From positions 158,072,714 through 158,136,713 of the forward strand of contig CM061142.1 in assembly GCA_030789695.1 (NCBI GenBank): a stretch of DNA of 64,000 bases. The letters are read 5' to 3'. The translations under genes and the position numbers were made by a program. The notes beneath the pieces were generated by a model. The model did no database searches. It was not told the origin of the DNA and saw only the letters and a list, made by a program, of their open reading frames with translations. Of this stretch, positions 11,274 to 22,570 are shown one piece after another. The stretch's first letter is position 1. Each line of letters opens with the position of its first letter. Source of the DNA: Scilla litardierei. Taxonomy: Eukaryota; Streptophyta; Magnoliopsida; Asparagales; Asparagaceae.

Positions 11274-13517
11274 TATGCATATAAAACAGGGTAATAGAGC
11301 AAGATAGAATGTCAATAATTTAGTAAAAATAAGTTGTAAATAGCATGAAACAAAATATGACACCATAGCATCAAGAAATCAAGAGTATGAAACATAATGT
11401 GATATCATATCATCAAGTAAGCAAGAGCATAGCATCAAGAAATCAATTATGAAACATAATGTAACATAATAGTACCAAATATGACTATAAGGTGACAAAA
11501 TGACTATGTAGGTGGAACCATGAATTCTATGTTAATACTATGACTCATGCTAGAGGGCATAATGTACAACATAAAGGACCACATGTGCCACATGGGCGCT
11601 TACCCAAGTAGATCCAACTAGATACGGGAGCAGAACCAGGATCCAAATAGATACATGAATGTGATCCATCTGATACGGGCACAGCTCGATACAGGTATGG
11701 AACCTGGGATCCAACTAGATATAGGAATGTGATCTATCGGATATAATACTCTGTAAAGGAAAAGTGGCTCGAATCGTGTCCGCAAACTCACTAACATGAG
11801 TTACTCCCTTCCCATGCATTCTATCTAGATGTAGTGTTAGGTAAAATTTCATGTATAATGCCAGAAACATGTAATCAGAAATAGTAATCTAGATCAATGT
11901 CATGTAAAGTATCAGGAGAAGATAATCGGAACATTAATCCATATTAGTGTTAGAAACAGATAATCGAAACAGTGATCCAGATCAGTGTCATGTACAGTAT
12001 CAAAAGCAATGCACATCGTGTATAAGCATGTGAACAATGGCTATAAACAATTTGATCATGAACAGTATCGAACATCATAAGTACCATGGTGACAACATCG
12101 CTATGTATATACCAATGGCAGTCAACTATATAATCATGAATAGGGCCTCTGCATAATGTGACCATGAACCGTAAATTTTGATATAATATCAAGTGAATAA
12201 ACCCACTAGTCCAAGTGTCACAACTTCAATAAACTGATCTAGGTCTTTACCTCAAAGATATGAGATCAATTCCAATTTATTATCAATCTATGTATGCTTA
12301 ACTATATATCCCCAGAGTTAATAAAGATTCAATTTGTGCTTTACTTTTCAAGGCAACATTTTCATTAGAATAGTGTCATCTCCGAAGTAACAATTTTCTA
12401 CAACAATATCAGTTTCTAATCATTCTGGACAACAAGTATAACCTCCATATAAATTCAAGAATCAAGTAATATCCCAATGAAAGAATTCATTTGATTAATT
12501 GCTTAATCTATCACTACAACTCCTCAATTTATATTCTAGTTGGCCTAATTAAAAAGTAAGAAAAACAAAGGAAAATAAATCGTAAACATTGAGGATTACA
12601 TGGAAAAATAGAAATTACAACATAAAATTATAAAGCTTAGATATCATCAATATGGTATGAATAGAATTAGTATTCAATATTTTCACAACTTCTTTATAAT
12701 TCAAGAATGATCAAGTTTATCGAGGCATTAATTTGTAGTTAATGATATCTAACGGATATTTTGGTTAAATGTTGGACGCTCATGGGAATTGAAGAAATTT
12801 TCATGTAATTTTATTTATTTATTTATTTTATTTTCATTTTCGTTTTCGTTTTCTTTCTTTTCCTTTTTGTAGCCAAGGATATCTAACGAATATTGTCGTT
12901 AAATGTTGGACACCCCTGTCAATTGATGGAATTTTACTGTAATTTGTTTATATATTTATTTATTTATTTCTTTTCCTTTTTCTGTTCTTTCTTTTCTCTT
13001 CTTTTCTTTTCTTTTCTTTCTTTTCTCTTTCTTCTTCTTCTTTTATTTTTCTTCTCCTTTTCCCTCTATAATCATTCTTCTTTATTTTTCTTTTTCTCTC
13101 ACGTAAGCATTGATTTGTTTTCACGCAAAGGCACACATTGGTGGTGGCTAGGTAGTGGGGTCAGCCAGAGAGGGGGACACGGGTACCGGCGACAGTGGTG
13201 CATGGGAGAGCGATACGGGAGAGCGGCAGAATGCTAGAGCAGCACATGGGAGAGGTAATCGGCTGGGTAGCGGAATGCTAGAGCAGCACAGTGGAGAGCT
13301 CAAGGGGTGCAACAAAGCTTGGAAAGAGCTCAGGGCACAAGGTTGTACGACTGCGATGGCATGACGCTCGAAGCTAAATAGAGGGATTTGGGCTTGGGCT
13401 TGGGTAAGCTGGGCTTGATGGAGCTCCAGTAGCATGAGGTGTGTTCACATCAGCTTGGGTGAGGCTGCATGTGTTCGAGGCATGCCGAGGGATTAAGCTA
13501 GGTGCAAGGGAACTTGC
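11274..13517 (-). mobile_element. Outermost minus-strand LTR, middle segment
   Basis: The sequence resumes after the Helitron. Landmarks resemble other long LTRs here, read in reverse: AT-rich with CATAATG repeats (11380-11480), GATACGGG/GATCCAACTAGATA phrases (11600-11760), then a pyrimidine run and a G-rich block (13140-13500) that mirrors the C-rich blocks at 1960-2580 and 48600-49510. No coding potential is seen. The join to 51890 is inferred: both edges share AGGGA-CTTG, perhaps part of a target duplication. Confidence 0.5.
12744..13110. repeat. Tandem duplication (134-bp unit) and pyrimidine-rich run
   Basis: GATATCTAACG(G/A)ATAT followed by GTTAAATGTTGGAC starts at 12744 and again at 12878. 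Each copy runs into a T/C-rich tract. The tract after the second copy (12960-13110) is almost pure pyrimidine on the plus strand. Confidence 0.75.
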
Positions 13518-14279
13518 TGATGAGTGTTTATTTTGCACCTTTTACACACATGTTTTACCACACTTTTGTTCACATTTTATCCCACTTTACATTGTTTATA
13601 TCATATTTTCGTTCACTTTGACTATTTGGGTGTTTTGTGTAAAATTCAGGTAAAACGGATGTTTTGGGCACTTTTGGAGTTGATCACATATGTCGGGATC
13701 AAATGACGCGGATGCGGCAAAGATTTCATGGCCAAAGACCAAGAAGTGTTGTTTTGAAGCTGCACAAAGCTCCATTGTACGCAACCCTCTCACCTTTCAG
13801 AAACCTGCTATCATTCCAGAAATATTTTCTGAGCTCTCATATTTTTGTATCGTAGGGGGCGTTGTCACGATTCCAACGCCACCTTGTTTGCTCAAATCCG
13901 ATTTTTCAAGATTTTTCTAGATTTTCTGGAGTGCAGCTTGGTGCAGAATTCTACAGTGGAAATTCCACACTGCCGTATTGAATTTCCACACTGCTGTATG
14001 AACTGTTTTTCAGCAGTTTGAGCCTTCACACGGTCGTTTGAAGACAATATCATCTTCTCCTTTCAGCGCCAATTCCACACTACCGTTTGGATTAATACAA
14101 ACGGCCGCGTAACTCTCGGGAACTCTTGGAGAATTTGATAGGTGTCTGTAGGAACGACACAGTCATTTAGATTTATCGAAACAGCCACGTCGAATCTACT
14201 TTTACTAGCGCCAAACATTCACACGTCCATATGAATTCAATTAATACGGCCGTGTCATTCTTCATTCCTCCAGCCCAAA
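13518..14279 (+). mobile_element. Athila/Tat-style LTR, 5' part
   Basis: This segment parallels the LTR of the element at 38495: a start TGATGAGTGTTTATTTTG (against TGACGTGCGTTTATATTTC), a CTATCATTCCAGA phrase, then CCGATTTTTC...GATTTTTCTAGATTTTCTGGAGTGCAGC-like text followed by short palindromic phrases. Here the palindrome core is AAACGGCCG / CGGCCGTTT instead of CCCGATCGGG. It breaks off at 14279 where another LTR starts; the 3' part resumes at about 51301. Confidence 0.6.
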
Positions 14280-14581
14280 TGTAACGATAAGTTTCTATCG
14301 TACATGTTTCGTACGTATTATTATTAATATGTTGATTTATTTAAATATCTGTAATTTTATGTACTAAATTTTTGTAGCTCGAACACGCGACTTAACGACC
14401 GTGTTAATATCTTCTTTAATTTTTGGTTAACGTTGATTGCAGGTATGCGATCATAATAATCCGATTATCTTGATTATATGAATTCTCCTAATCCGAAACA
14501 TCTTAATTAAATAGATTCCCCAAAACCAATCTGATCTTGATCTAAACATTTTAATTGATCATATTATCCAAATCAAATCTC
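14280..14581 (+). mobile_element. Second chromovirus-like LTR, 5' part
   Basis: It starts TGTAACGATAAG, close to the TGTAACGACC start at 1333, and is AT-rich like that copy. It is cut at 14581 by the copia element, and its last five bases are the target duplication ATCTC. It continues at 48277. Confidence 0.55.
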
Positions 14582-15249
14582 TGTTGAGTATTGGACTCTC
14601 CACCTTGATTTTGATGATGGTCAACCACAAATCATTGTGACTAACTCTTGTGATTGCAGTTAGCCAAAAAGTCACCAATTAGATTCAAGAAGATCAAAAG
14701 TGACTACACGTGTTGATTCAAGTGGAGGACTTGGTAGATCAACAAAGGTGAAGCATTGGCTTGAAGAACTCAAAGGCTACATCAAACCTCAAGCCAATGG
14801 CATCAACAAATGAATGGAGATTCAATCGAGAAGATAGGAATGGATGAGTCAAAAGCTTCGAAGACTATGACGATGGAGATATTCAAGTCATTCAACTAAA
14901 AGACTCAAGTCCATGAAGAATTATGGAGATCGTCGCCAAAGTACTTTGTTCATCTCAAGCGACGTCCCAAGACTTCCTCAGATCGTGTGATCGTGTGCCT
15001 GAAGCTTCATTGAAGCTCAAGGAGAATTAATGAAGTCAAGGGATTCAGAATCTTCATATTGAAGCTTTGAAGACGGTTCGTCATGGTATATATATTGTCT
15101 TCTAGCTTCGGTTTAGTAGAATGTTAAGCCTTGAGTAGTACTTGCCTAGACATCTTCATAACATTCATATCTTATCTCTAGGATTGCCTTAGAAGCCATC
15201 AAAATGTTTCCCGAAGCTTATCGCTTCTTTTCTCGGCTTCGTATGCATC

Positions 15250-15895
15250 TTAGTTGGTTCAAGTAGAAGAACCAACCGACTAGATGACGATCTAGTCGGT
15301 TGAAAATTCTTCTTGAACCGACAAGACATCCTAGTTAAATTCAGCCCATTCACTGTTGATCAATTAGTCGGTCCAAGAAGGTTCACCGACCGACTAGATG
15401 ACGATCTAGTCGGTTGGAAATCCTTCTCAGACCGACTAGTTATCCTAATTATTTGAAAACTATTTGTTGACCAATTAGTCGGTCCAAGAAGGGTCACCGA
15501 CCGACTAAATGACGATCTAGTCAGTTGGTGTCTCTTCTCAGACCGACTAGTTCTCCTAGTGAAATTCAACTTCTTTACTATTGACCTATTAGTCGGTCCA
15601 AAAAGGCTCACCGACCGACTAGTTGTCAAACTAGTCGGTTGATGTTTCTTCTTAGACCGACTAGTTCTTCTATCTTTTGATTTCACTATCTTTGCTGTTA
15701 ACATTCTAGTCGGTCCAAGAAGGTTCACCGACAGACTATTTGTCAAACTAGTCGGTTGGCGTCTCTTCTTAGACCGACTAGTTCTTCATATCTTGATTTC
15801 GCTGTCTTCCTTCTAGTCGGTCCAAGAAGGTTCACCGACCAACTAGTTGCAAAACTAATCGGTCAGTGATCCTTCTTAGACCGATTAAGCAGCTT
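15250..15895. repeat. Array of palindromic repeats in LTR promoter region
   Basis: About six units of 105-117 bp, each with two arms ACCGACTAG / CTAGTCGGT around a short centre (ATGACGAT, TTGTCAAA or TTGCAAAA), plus a lone half-site. The clearest are near 15275, 15389, 15499, 15612 and 15730. Such palindrome arrays upstream of the TATA box are a conserved Sirevirus LTR feature. It is not a CRISPR: the spacers are related to each other and the array repeats in the other LTR (46735-47370). Confidence 0.93.
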
Positions 15896-15955
15896 CATAA
15901 TAGAGCCGTTGGGGCATTTAATGCCACGATTTTTGTGACCGTTTTCTCTCTTCCC

Positions 15956-15963
15956 TATATAAG
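15956..15963 (+). promoter_or_regulatory. LTR TATA box (TATATAAG)
   Basis: It lies about 60 bp after the last palindrome and is followed by an A/C-rich leader (TTGAGTGATTCAAACC). The same box is at 47440-47447 in the 3' LTR. The transcription start should lie about 30 bp downstream. Confidence 0.7.
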
Positions 15964-16790
15964 TTTGAGTGATTCAAACCAGGGATCCAAGGGCTAAAAT
16001 TAGACACATTTTCACATCTAAGAGAAGAGACATTCAACTCTATTTCAAAGCTCTCTCTTCTCACAAGAATCTCTCCCTCACTCTTTGAGCACTAATTCCT
16101 CAAGAGAGATTCTCATTTCTTGTGAGCTACTTGAGCCAAGAGCTTGAATCCAAGTCACCAACTTCTCCCTAGCCATCTATTGCTGCTCATCTTGGTGGAG
16201 CTAGGGTTTGGTGATCTCATCTTCCTCAAAATCCATTCTTCCCCTATATTGGTAAGTATTTCTCAAGGCATAGGATTTTGTGGTAAGAAGTTTTATATTT
16301 CATTCTTTATACTTCATATTTGTTGTATATTCACGGTGGTGAGAGGTTTGGCTTAATCCCAAGTTGTGGGAGTCAAGATTTCGTTTTTCTCTCGGTTTGT
16401 GAGAGTTTGCTTAGTCCCAGGTTGTGGGACTAAGGTCTTTGCGTGTTCCCGGGTTGTGGGATACACGGACATCGATTGTAGGTCGATTGCACTTGTGGGG
16501 TTTCCGCAAGTGGGCTAAAGGAATTCTCTAGCGGTTTGCTAGAGTATCCGGAGGGAATCCGGGTGTTGCTGGATTAGGGCACCGGTAACAAGTCAGGGAG
16601 ACTTGGGTGGCACCGAACGAGGGTAGATTGCTTGTTAGCATTGCATTCTTTCTTGGCTTGTTGTTCACTTATTGTATTCCGTATTTGTTGGTTAAGTAGG
16701 GTTTTATTTGGCGTAAATTCCTTATAATTCTATAAAACACTATTCACCCCCCTCTATTGTTTGTTCCTCATAGCACAGGGTCACTACAAT

Positions 16791-16802
16791 TGGTATCAGA
16801 GC
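16791..16802 (+). other. Primer-binding site, initiator Met tRNA
   Basis: TGGTATCAGAGC two bases after the 5' LTR end (16788). It matches the usual copia site complementary to the 3' end of initiator tRNA-Met. Confidence 0.95.
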
Positions 16803-16814
16803 AAGGTTATAGCT

Positions 16815-19278
16815 ATGGCAACCAACAACAACAACACACGATGCCCTCTTCTACCATATCTCCTCGGGCCCAATTATCAAATTTGGTGTGTGAAGATGAA
16901 GGCCTATATTCAATCCATCGATGAGGATTATTGGAAGATTGTGGAGAAGCCCTTTCGTGCACCTACCACTTCCGTACATGAATGGACAAATGAGCAAAAA
17001 GAATTGGTGGGAAAACATCAAGAGGTAATGGATATCTTGCTTGATTATTTAACTTATGACTAGGGCTGTTGACGAACGAGCTTGAACGAGCTTGAACAGT
17101 GTGCTTGGTTTTGTTCATGAACAAAATCCATGTTCAAGCTCTGTTCGTTTACTAACCGAGCTCTAAAAGCATGTTCAAGCTTGTTTGTTAAGCTTACCGA
17201 ACGAACGTAAATGAACATAAACGAACGTAAACCGAGCTTACCGAACGAACGTTCTGTTCATTAACAAGACTTATCGAGCTTGTTCGTGAACATGTTCGGG
17301 AACGTGTTAACGAACACACAATCAATCTTGTTCATGAACAGATTTGCAAACAAACGAACAAACAATGGCAATGGACCAAAAGAGAGCTGGGAGCCTGCGA
17401 TTCTAGGAGTGGGAAGCTGGGAAGTTGAAGAGGTGGATGTGTTTAATTCAATTTGAAGAGGTGAGTGTTTAATTTTAATTTTAGTTCACTCAAGCCCTTG
17501 TTCACGAACACTTAACGAGCTTATTCACGAACATCACTTAACGAGGTTGTTCACGAACACTTAACGAGCTTGTTCACAAACATCACTTAAAGAGCTTGTT
17601 CACGAACACTTAACGAGCTTGTTCATGAACACTTAACGAGGTTGTTCACAAACACTTAGCGAGCTTGTTCATGAACATAAATAAACGAACATAGTTATGT
17701 TCAAGCTCTGTTCGTTTACTAACCGAGCTCTAAAAATCTGTTCAAGCTTGTTCATTAAGCTTCCCGAACGAACGTAAACGAACATGTACCGAGCTTGTTC
17801 ACGAGTAGTTCGTCGAACGTTCTGTTCGTCAACAGCCCTACTTATGACATTCTTATGCATGTGTCCAAGGCAACAACGGTATATCAAATATGGCACATGC
17901 TAGCGGAGCAAGAAGAGTCCACCTCGGAGTGTTCTTCCTCCAATGATGAAAGAGATTCACTCATGGGTTTGATGGCACGAGAGGACGACTCTAGTGACGA
18001 ATCAAGTGATTCAAGTGAAAGTGATAGAGACGATGAAGAGGTAATAACAGATGATCTTAAAATTGAGCTTAAGCAATTATTTGATAAATATCAAAAGCTT
18101 ATGCATAAATATTATGATGCTAAGAATAAAATTGCTAGTCTCTCTAACACATCTTCATGTAGCACCTCTAACAATGACACCATTGTTGAGACACTCGCTA
18201 TTGAGAAAGCAAGTTTGCTTACTCAAAATGGCATGTTGAGAAATGAGGTGGAGTCCCTCAAATCTCAACTTGATCGTGTTTCCATTGTGGATAGTAACGA
18301 TCTTGAGATTGAAAATCTTCAATCTCTAAACACTTGTTTGGGCATTGAGAATGAGAATCTCAAATCCCAAGTGCACGAGCTCACCACACATGCATCCACC
18401 TTGGATGCTACTATTTCTTCAATTTCGAAGAAATATGAGCTCATGTCCTCCATTGTTGAGAGATTCAACAAGGGAAAGGACAATTTGGATGATTTGCTAA
18501 AGAATCAACTACCGGCAAACCATCGTGTTGGCCTTGGTTACTCTAAGGCAAGTGCATCCAATGCACGCACCTCCTATAGTGAAGTAACTATAGATTTTGT
18601 GAGGCCATCCTCCGGTGCATCCACGAGTGGTGTCTATAACAACTTGTGTAGTTCTACTACTAAGGAAACCACCACTCCTATTCCTCCCTCATTTGGAAAG
18701 AAACCTACCAAGGGTGGACACCAAAGGAAGGGACATGCTTTCATGTACAACAATACACGTAGGAATGCATCCACTCCTCACATTTCTACTAATGATGGTT
18801 TTTATGTTTCACACCCACGAGCACGTGCAAACACTCATTTGAGACACTCTCATGCACGTACTCATGCCCATGTTCCTACACATGCTTATGATCACACATC
18901 ACATCCACATGTGCATGCTTATTCTCATGATCATCCTCATGCATACACACCTCATGTTCATCCACGTATGTATGCTACACCACACCATGGATCAAATGCT
19001 CATCATCATGCTTTTGCACAACAAATGTTCCACACACATTTCCTCATGCTCTTGCTAGATCTCATGTTCCTAGGCCACATGCACCACGTAGAGATCAACC
19101 TTTTGTGCATCAACCACTAGGAAGAGGATACCCAAATCATACACTATTTGGGGTCCGAAGAACACTAGCATTCATGCTAAGGATATGTATGTGCAATCTT
19201 ATATTCATGATATTATTTTGAATGATGATTATGTTGGGAAATCACGGTCCTCTTGGACTTGGTTTCCGAAGGGTTAGT
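16815..19278 (+). pseudogene. Sirevirus-like gag interrupted by a MITE
   Basis: Capsid-type gag starts at ATG 16815 (MATNNNNTRCPLLPYL, then GPNYQIWCVKMKAYIQS, the usual copia gag start). The MITE splits it at 17061; the frame resumes in phase at 17849 and runs open to 19120. The second part has an acidic Ser-rich stretch (residues near 130-165), a long coiled coil (IKLKQLF, LMHKYYDAKNKIASL, then SLLTQNGMLRNEVESLKSQL) and a basic patch (FGKKPTKGGHQRKGH). The CCHC knuckle expected after it is absent. Instead comes a roughly 70-residue His-rich tract (HARTHAHVPTHAYDHTSHPH). Shifted frames continue to WTWFPKG at 19275, close to where protease would start. Confidence 0.85.
17061..17840. mobile_element. 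hAT-type MITE, 780 bp, intact ends
   Basis: Terminal inverted repeats TAGGGCTGTTGACGAAC at 17061 and its complement ending at 17840, flanked by the 8-bp duplication CTTATGAC (17053-17060 and 17841-17848). An 8-bp duplication with TAGGG ends is hAT. No transposase is present. Inside, about 90 bp (TGTTCAAGCTCTGTTCG...) is directly repeated near 17132 and 17698, and CTTAACGAGCTTGTTCACGAA is repeated about eight times at 17500-17680, as in hAT subterminal repeats. Confidence 0.95.
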
Positions 19279-19399
19279 TTCCTTTGACCCTTCATTGCTT
19301 GGTACCATCTATTCTATAAAACAGGACCTTTTTTGAATTTTGTCCCAGTCATATGTCCAGTCATATCTTTGTTTGTCCCAGTCACCAAGAACGGTCTAG

Positions 19400-19745
19400 A
19401 TTTACTCTAAGGAAGGGCCAGGATGAAGACACGTAGGAACGTGGGTCCCGCAGGCAATAGACATTTGAAAACATTGTACAGCAGCACACACAGATCTCGG
19501 TAAAATTTTTCCAGTCCAAGACACACACGGATCTCGGTAAAATAGGGGGGAACTCGAAATTTTGGGGGGGAAAAAGACCTCATAGATCGGTAACTGAAGA
19601 AATTCTTCTGCAACCACACGCTTGGTCTTCTTCTGCAAACACACGCTCGACATTTGGGTGGGGGGGGGAGAGACCGCATGCTTCCCAGCAGTTGAAGAAC
19701 AAATGCTTCCCAGCAGTTGAAGAAATTCAAACCTTCTTTGCATGT
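19400..19745 (+). repeat. Short direct repeats near Helitron 5' end
   Basis: CAGATCTCGGTAAAA and CGGATCTCGGTAAAAT (near 19490 and 19528), CTTCTGCAAACACACGCT-like phrases (near 19607 and 19632) and ATGCTTCCCAGCAGTTGAAG (near 19678 and 19705) occur in pairs. Reading frames on the minus strand here are low-complexity and not convincing. Confidence 0.6.
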
Positions 19746-20659
19746 ATAAAAAAAGAGGAAGTTGTGCCGGCCTTGATCTGGGGTATGAGCAGGTATGCAA
19801 TTTGGTTTTCAATTTTTCTTCGTCTTGATGTTCTAAAAACATGATTTTGTGTTTTGGGTCATCATCAAAATTTGATTTTTGGTGTGGTTTGAATTTAGGT
19901 TTGAAGATTCGGCTTTGATCTGTGGGAAGTGCTTGGATTATTGTAGGATTATTGTGCAGAAATCGAGAAAATCAACTGAGTTGGATTATTATGATTCTAG
20001 GGTTACTACTTATTGTGTGTGTTGATTGATTTCATTTAGTTGGCTGCAATTTTTGGAGTCATGGACGTATATGGTTTGGGATTTGGGGAAAAGTGTTTGA
20101 TTTAATATCGCCGCAAGTTAATCAGCATTGCATGTTAAATTCATTCAAATTATATCCTAACACGTTCAAGTTGTAGCAGTAGTAGGGAGCCCAAATGGTT
20201 AGATTTGTGTTTTTGTTTTTTGAAAAAACTGAACAAGCTGTTTTCTGCTGCAAACGAAAATGAAATTAGGCAGATTTAAATTTTTGGCAGAGATTCCGTT
20301 AATTCATTTTAGGTAGCTTTCTTTTGGGGTAAAGTGATCAGGCCCTTAGAAAATGTAAGTTCCCCTCTGAATCTTCTTGCTTATTAGAGCATTTCCCCCA
20401 TTTATTTATTCAAATTTTCATGTGGGTGTTTTCTTGAACAAATCAGCATGAGTGAATATGGATTTAAATTTTCTACATGGTTTCTCTGTTAATGCGAGCA
20501 GCTGAATCAAAGAAAGGAAGGGTTTCAAAATTTCATCTTGGTTTCAAATGCAATTTTTCTTCTTCTGCTGTAAGGGACATGCGGAGATGGAATTTAAAGT
20601 TAAAGATGAAGAAATTTTTGTATTAAGAATATTTTTAGGGAAGAGCAGAAGGAAGGGGG

Positions 20660-20800
20660 ATGGATCCGAACCATGGTTCCAGTCAGAGGCTGACCGCTGG
20701 CGTTATTAGCATAGTGATAACGCAGCAGGAGGTGAGCACCGTGGTCTTCGAAAGAGATGCTACAACTAAAAAGGGTTTCTTGCTGAGAGACAACAGCTGA
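20660..20800 (+). pseudogene. Unidentified captured exon-like ORF (46 codons)
   Basis: ATG at 20660 after a purine-rich context opens a frame starting MDPNHGSSQRLTAGVIS and ending FLLRDNS before a stop; GGTAATAAA follows. Base composition is richer in GC than its surroundings (19800-21700), as expected for a captured coding exon. I do not recognise the protein. The complementary strand is also open for 86 codons, so chance cannot be excluded. Confidence 0.3.
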
Positions 20801-21392
20801 GGTAATAAAAAATATCTCTTTATTTGTTATTGAGATGTTTGATCTAACTGGTCGTTTCATTAGGAGAAAAACGGCAATCGGAAAATATTTAAATGCTAGC
20901 TAATTTGAATAGAACAGAATTCATGTGTATTTTTAGGTTTCAATTTGGAGGTCTTGGGGCATTTAGTGTTCCTGTAAAAAATAAATCCGTAAAAATGAGA
21001 ACTTTTTGATATCTGATCAATACCTATTATCGTGGTAAGAAACAATACAAGAAACTCTGATATTTTGATTCTTTGATTAACAAGAATTGATAAAAGTGGA
21101 TACTTTGATCAATATCCCCTTTTTATCATTCTGTTGCCTTGAGCGTTCTAATTGATTATTTATATTTACTTCAATTTTCTAATTTTCTATGTTGTATTCT
21201 ACGGTTTTCTTTTTAAAGAATGTTTTAATTTCACAATCCATGTCACAAGCATTTCATAATTGGCAGGTGTATGTAGTGGTGATGATGTTTAAAAATTGGA
21301 AGTTAAAATTTATCATGTTATCGACCAATATCTGATAAGCAACAAAACTACAAACGTGGTCGTTGGCACACCATGCCAATCTGACCATGCTT

Positions 21393-21549
21393 CATTATTT
21401 AACACAGGAAGTGAATGGAAAGAAGCTCATTACGTTTGTTATAGCGTTTTGTATTAGAAAATTTTAGGGGTTCATTATTAAACACATGAAGTGAATGGAA
21501 AGAAGCTCATTACGTTTGTTATGGTGTTTTGTATTAGAAAATTACAGGG
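21393..21549 (+). repeat. Tandem duplication, 79-bp unit
   Basis: Two adjacent copies containing AGTGAATGGAAAGAAGCTC and ATTACGTTTGTTAT differ at only a few bases, so the duplication is fairly recent. It lies in non-coding DNA of the Helitron. Confidence 0.9.
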
Positions 21550-21837
21550 GTTTATTAGTTTAAAATTTAACATGTTTTTATGAAGGTTCATTTTTTTTGG
21601 ATATTCCCAAGTATTTCAAAATAGCATTGTTTATCACTTGGATGCTTTACTTATGTCAAACATGGCCCTAGATCATATTAGGCTGTTTTGAAATTTGAAG
21701 TTTGAGACCAAAAAACTCAGCCGCCCAAAAAACTCTCTCTAACTCTGCCCACAAAAATTTGAAGTTTTGAATTTTAACCATCTCTCTATTTGTTCTCTCT
21801 TCCTTAATCCAAGCACCCAAAAAACTAAGCCACCCAA

Positions 21838-21957
21838 AAAATTGAGTGAGGACCATATTGAAGATCTTGAAACTCACCTTACAGCTGCCAATGCTAAAAT
21901 GAATGAGGACGGCCAAATGTTCTGCTCTCTTGATGTTCAACCTGTTGTGAAGAATTG
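21838..21957 (+). pseudogene. Unidentified exon-like fragment
   Basis: An open stretch reading KLSEDHIEDLETHLTAANAK then MNEDGQMFCSLDVQPVVKN before a stop. The acidic, heptad-like start suggests a coiled-coil protein, but I cannot name it. It lies among captured fragments. Weak evidence. Confidence 0.22.
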
Positions 21958-22570
21958 ATGGCAACATGTCTAGAGCTGCAACTTCAGTAAGAAAGGTATG
22001 ATCTGCATTATCATTCTACTCTTATTTCTTATTTTAACATAGAAATTTCCATCTTTAATATTTCTGCATTTACTCTACAGTATGGCTGCAAAAGAAATTA
22101 CAAGGTATGCCAAGAGTTTGGAGGAAAAGCAACTTAGAACGGTGAGTTCTGTAATTTTTTGATGATAATATGATTTGCATCCTTATATTTAAAACTTCTA
22201 CGTAATTTGATTTTGAGCTATGATTGCACATTTTTATTTGTTTGAAATTTATGATTTTGATATTATATGTGATTATATAAATTTTGTCTGCAAAGTTGGA
22301 ATTTTTTAATACACATAGTAATGTGATCCATGATCCGTATCTACCTTAATAAAAAACTACACTAATGGCAAGTTGTTTCTGTTAATACCTGAAGTTCCAT
22401 GAGTTAGACGAGAAAAGTATTGCATTTTATATCATTTTTATTAATGTTTTTCGGCAATTATGACTTTTATTAATGATGCTACTCAATTTTTAGGGATTTA
22501 TGCTATGATTGTGCATCCATGTCCCTCTCTCGGTGTTCATGTAGGTGTATCTAATTTCTGTCAGACACAG

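Larger units (their letters stand above)
14582..16788 (+). repeat. 5' LTR of the Sirevirus-like element
   Basis: TG...CA bounded, 2207 bp. By eye it differs from the 3' LTR by only a few per cent. It contains the palindrome array (15250-15895), a TATA box, and a U5-like end with GTTGTGGGA phrases and the pyrimidine-rich CACTATTCACCCCC near the 3' edge. Reading frames on the minus strand across the palindromes (Arg/Ser/Thr-rich) are artefacts of the repeats. Confidence 0.95.

Noticed and set aside
15360..15746. 128-codon minus-strand Arg/Ser/Thr-rich frame, also at 46843-47229
   Set aside because: It arises from the LTR palindrome array, whose units happen to lack stops; the second copy is simply the other LTR.
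15250..15895. CRISPR-like array of palindromic repeats
   Set aside because: The intervening sequences are related rather than unique, it recurs in both LTRs, there are no cas genes, and the genome is a plant.
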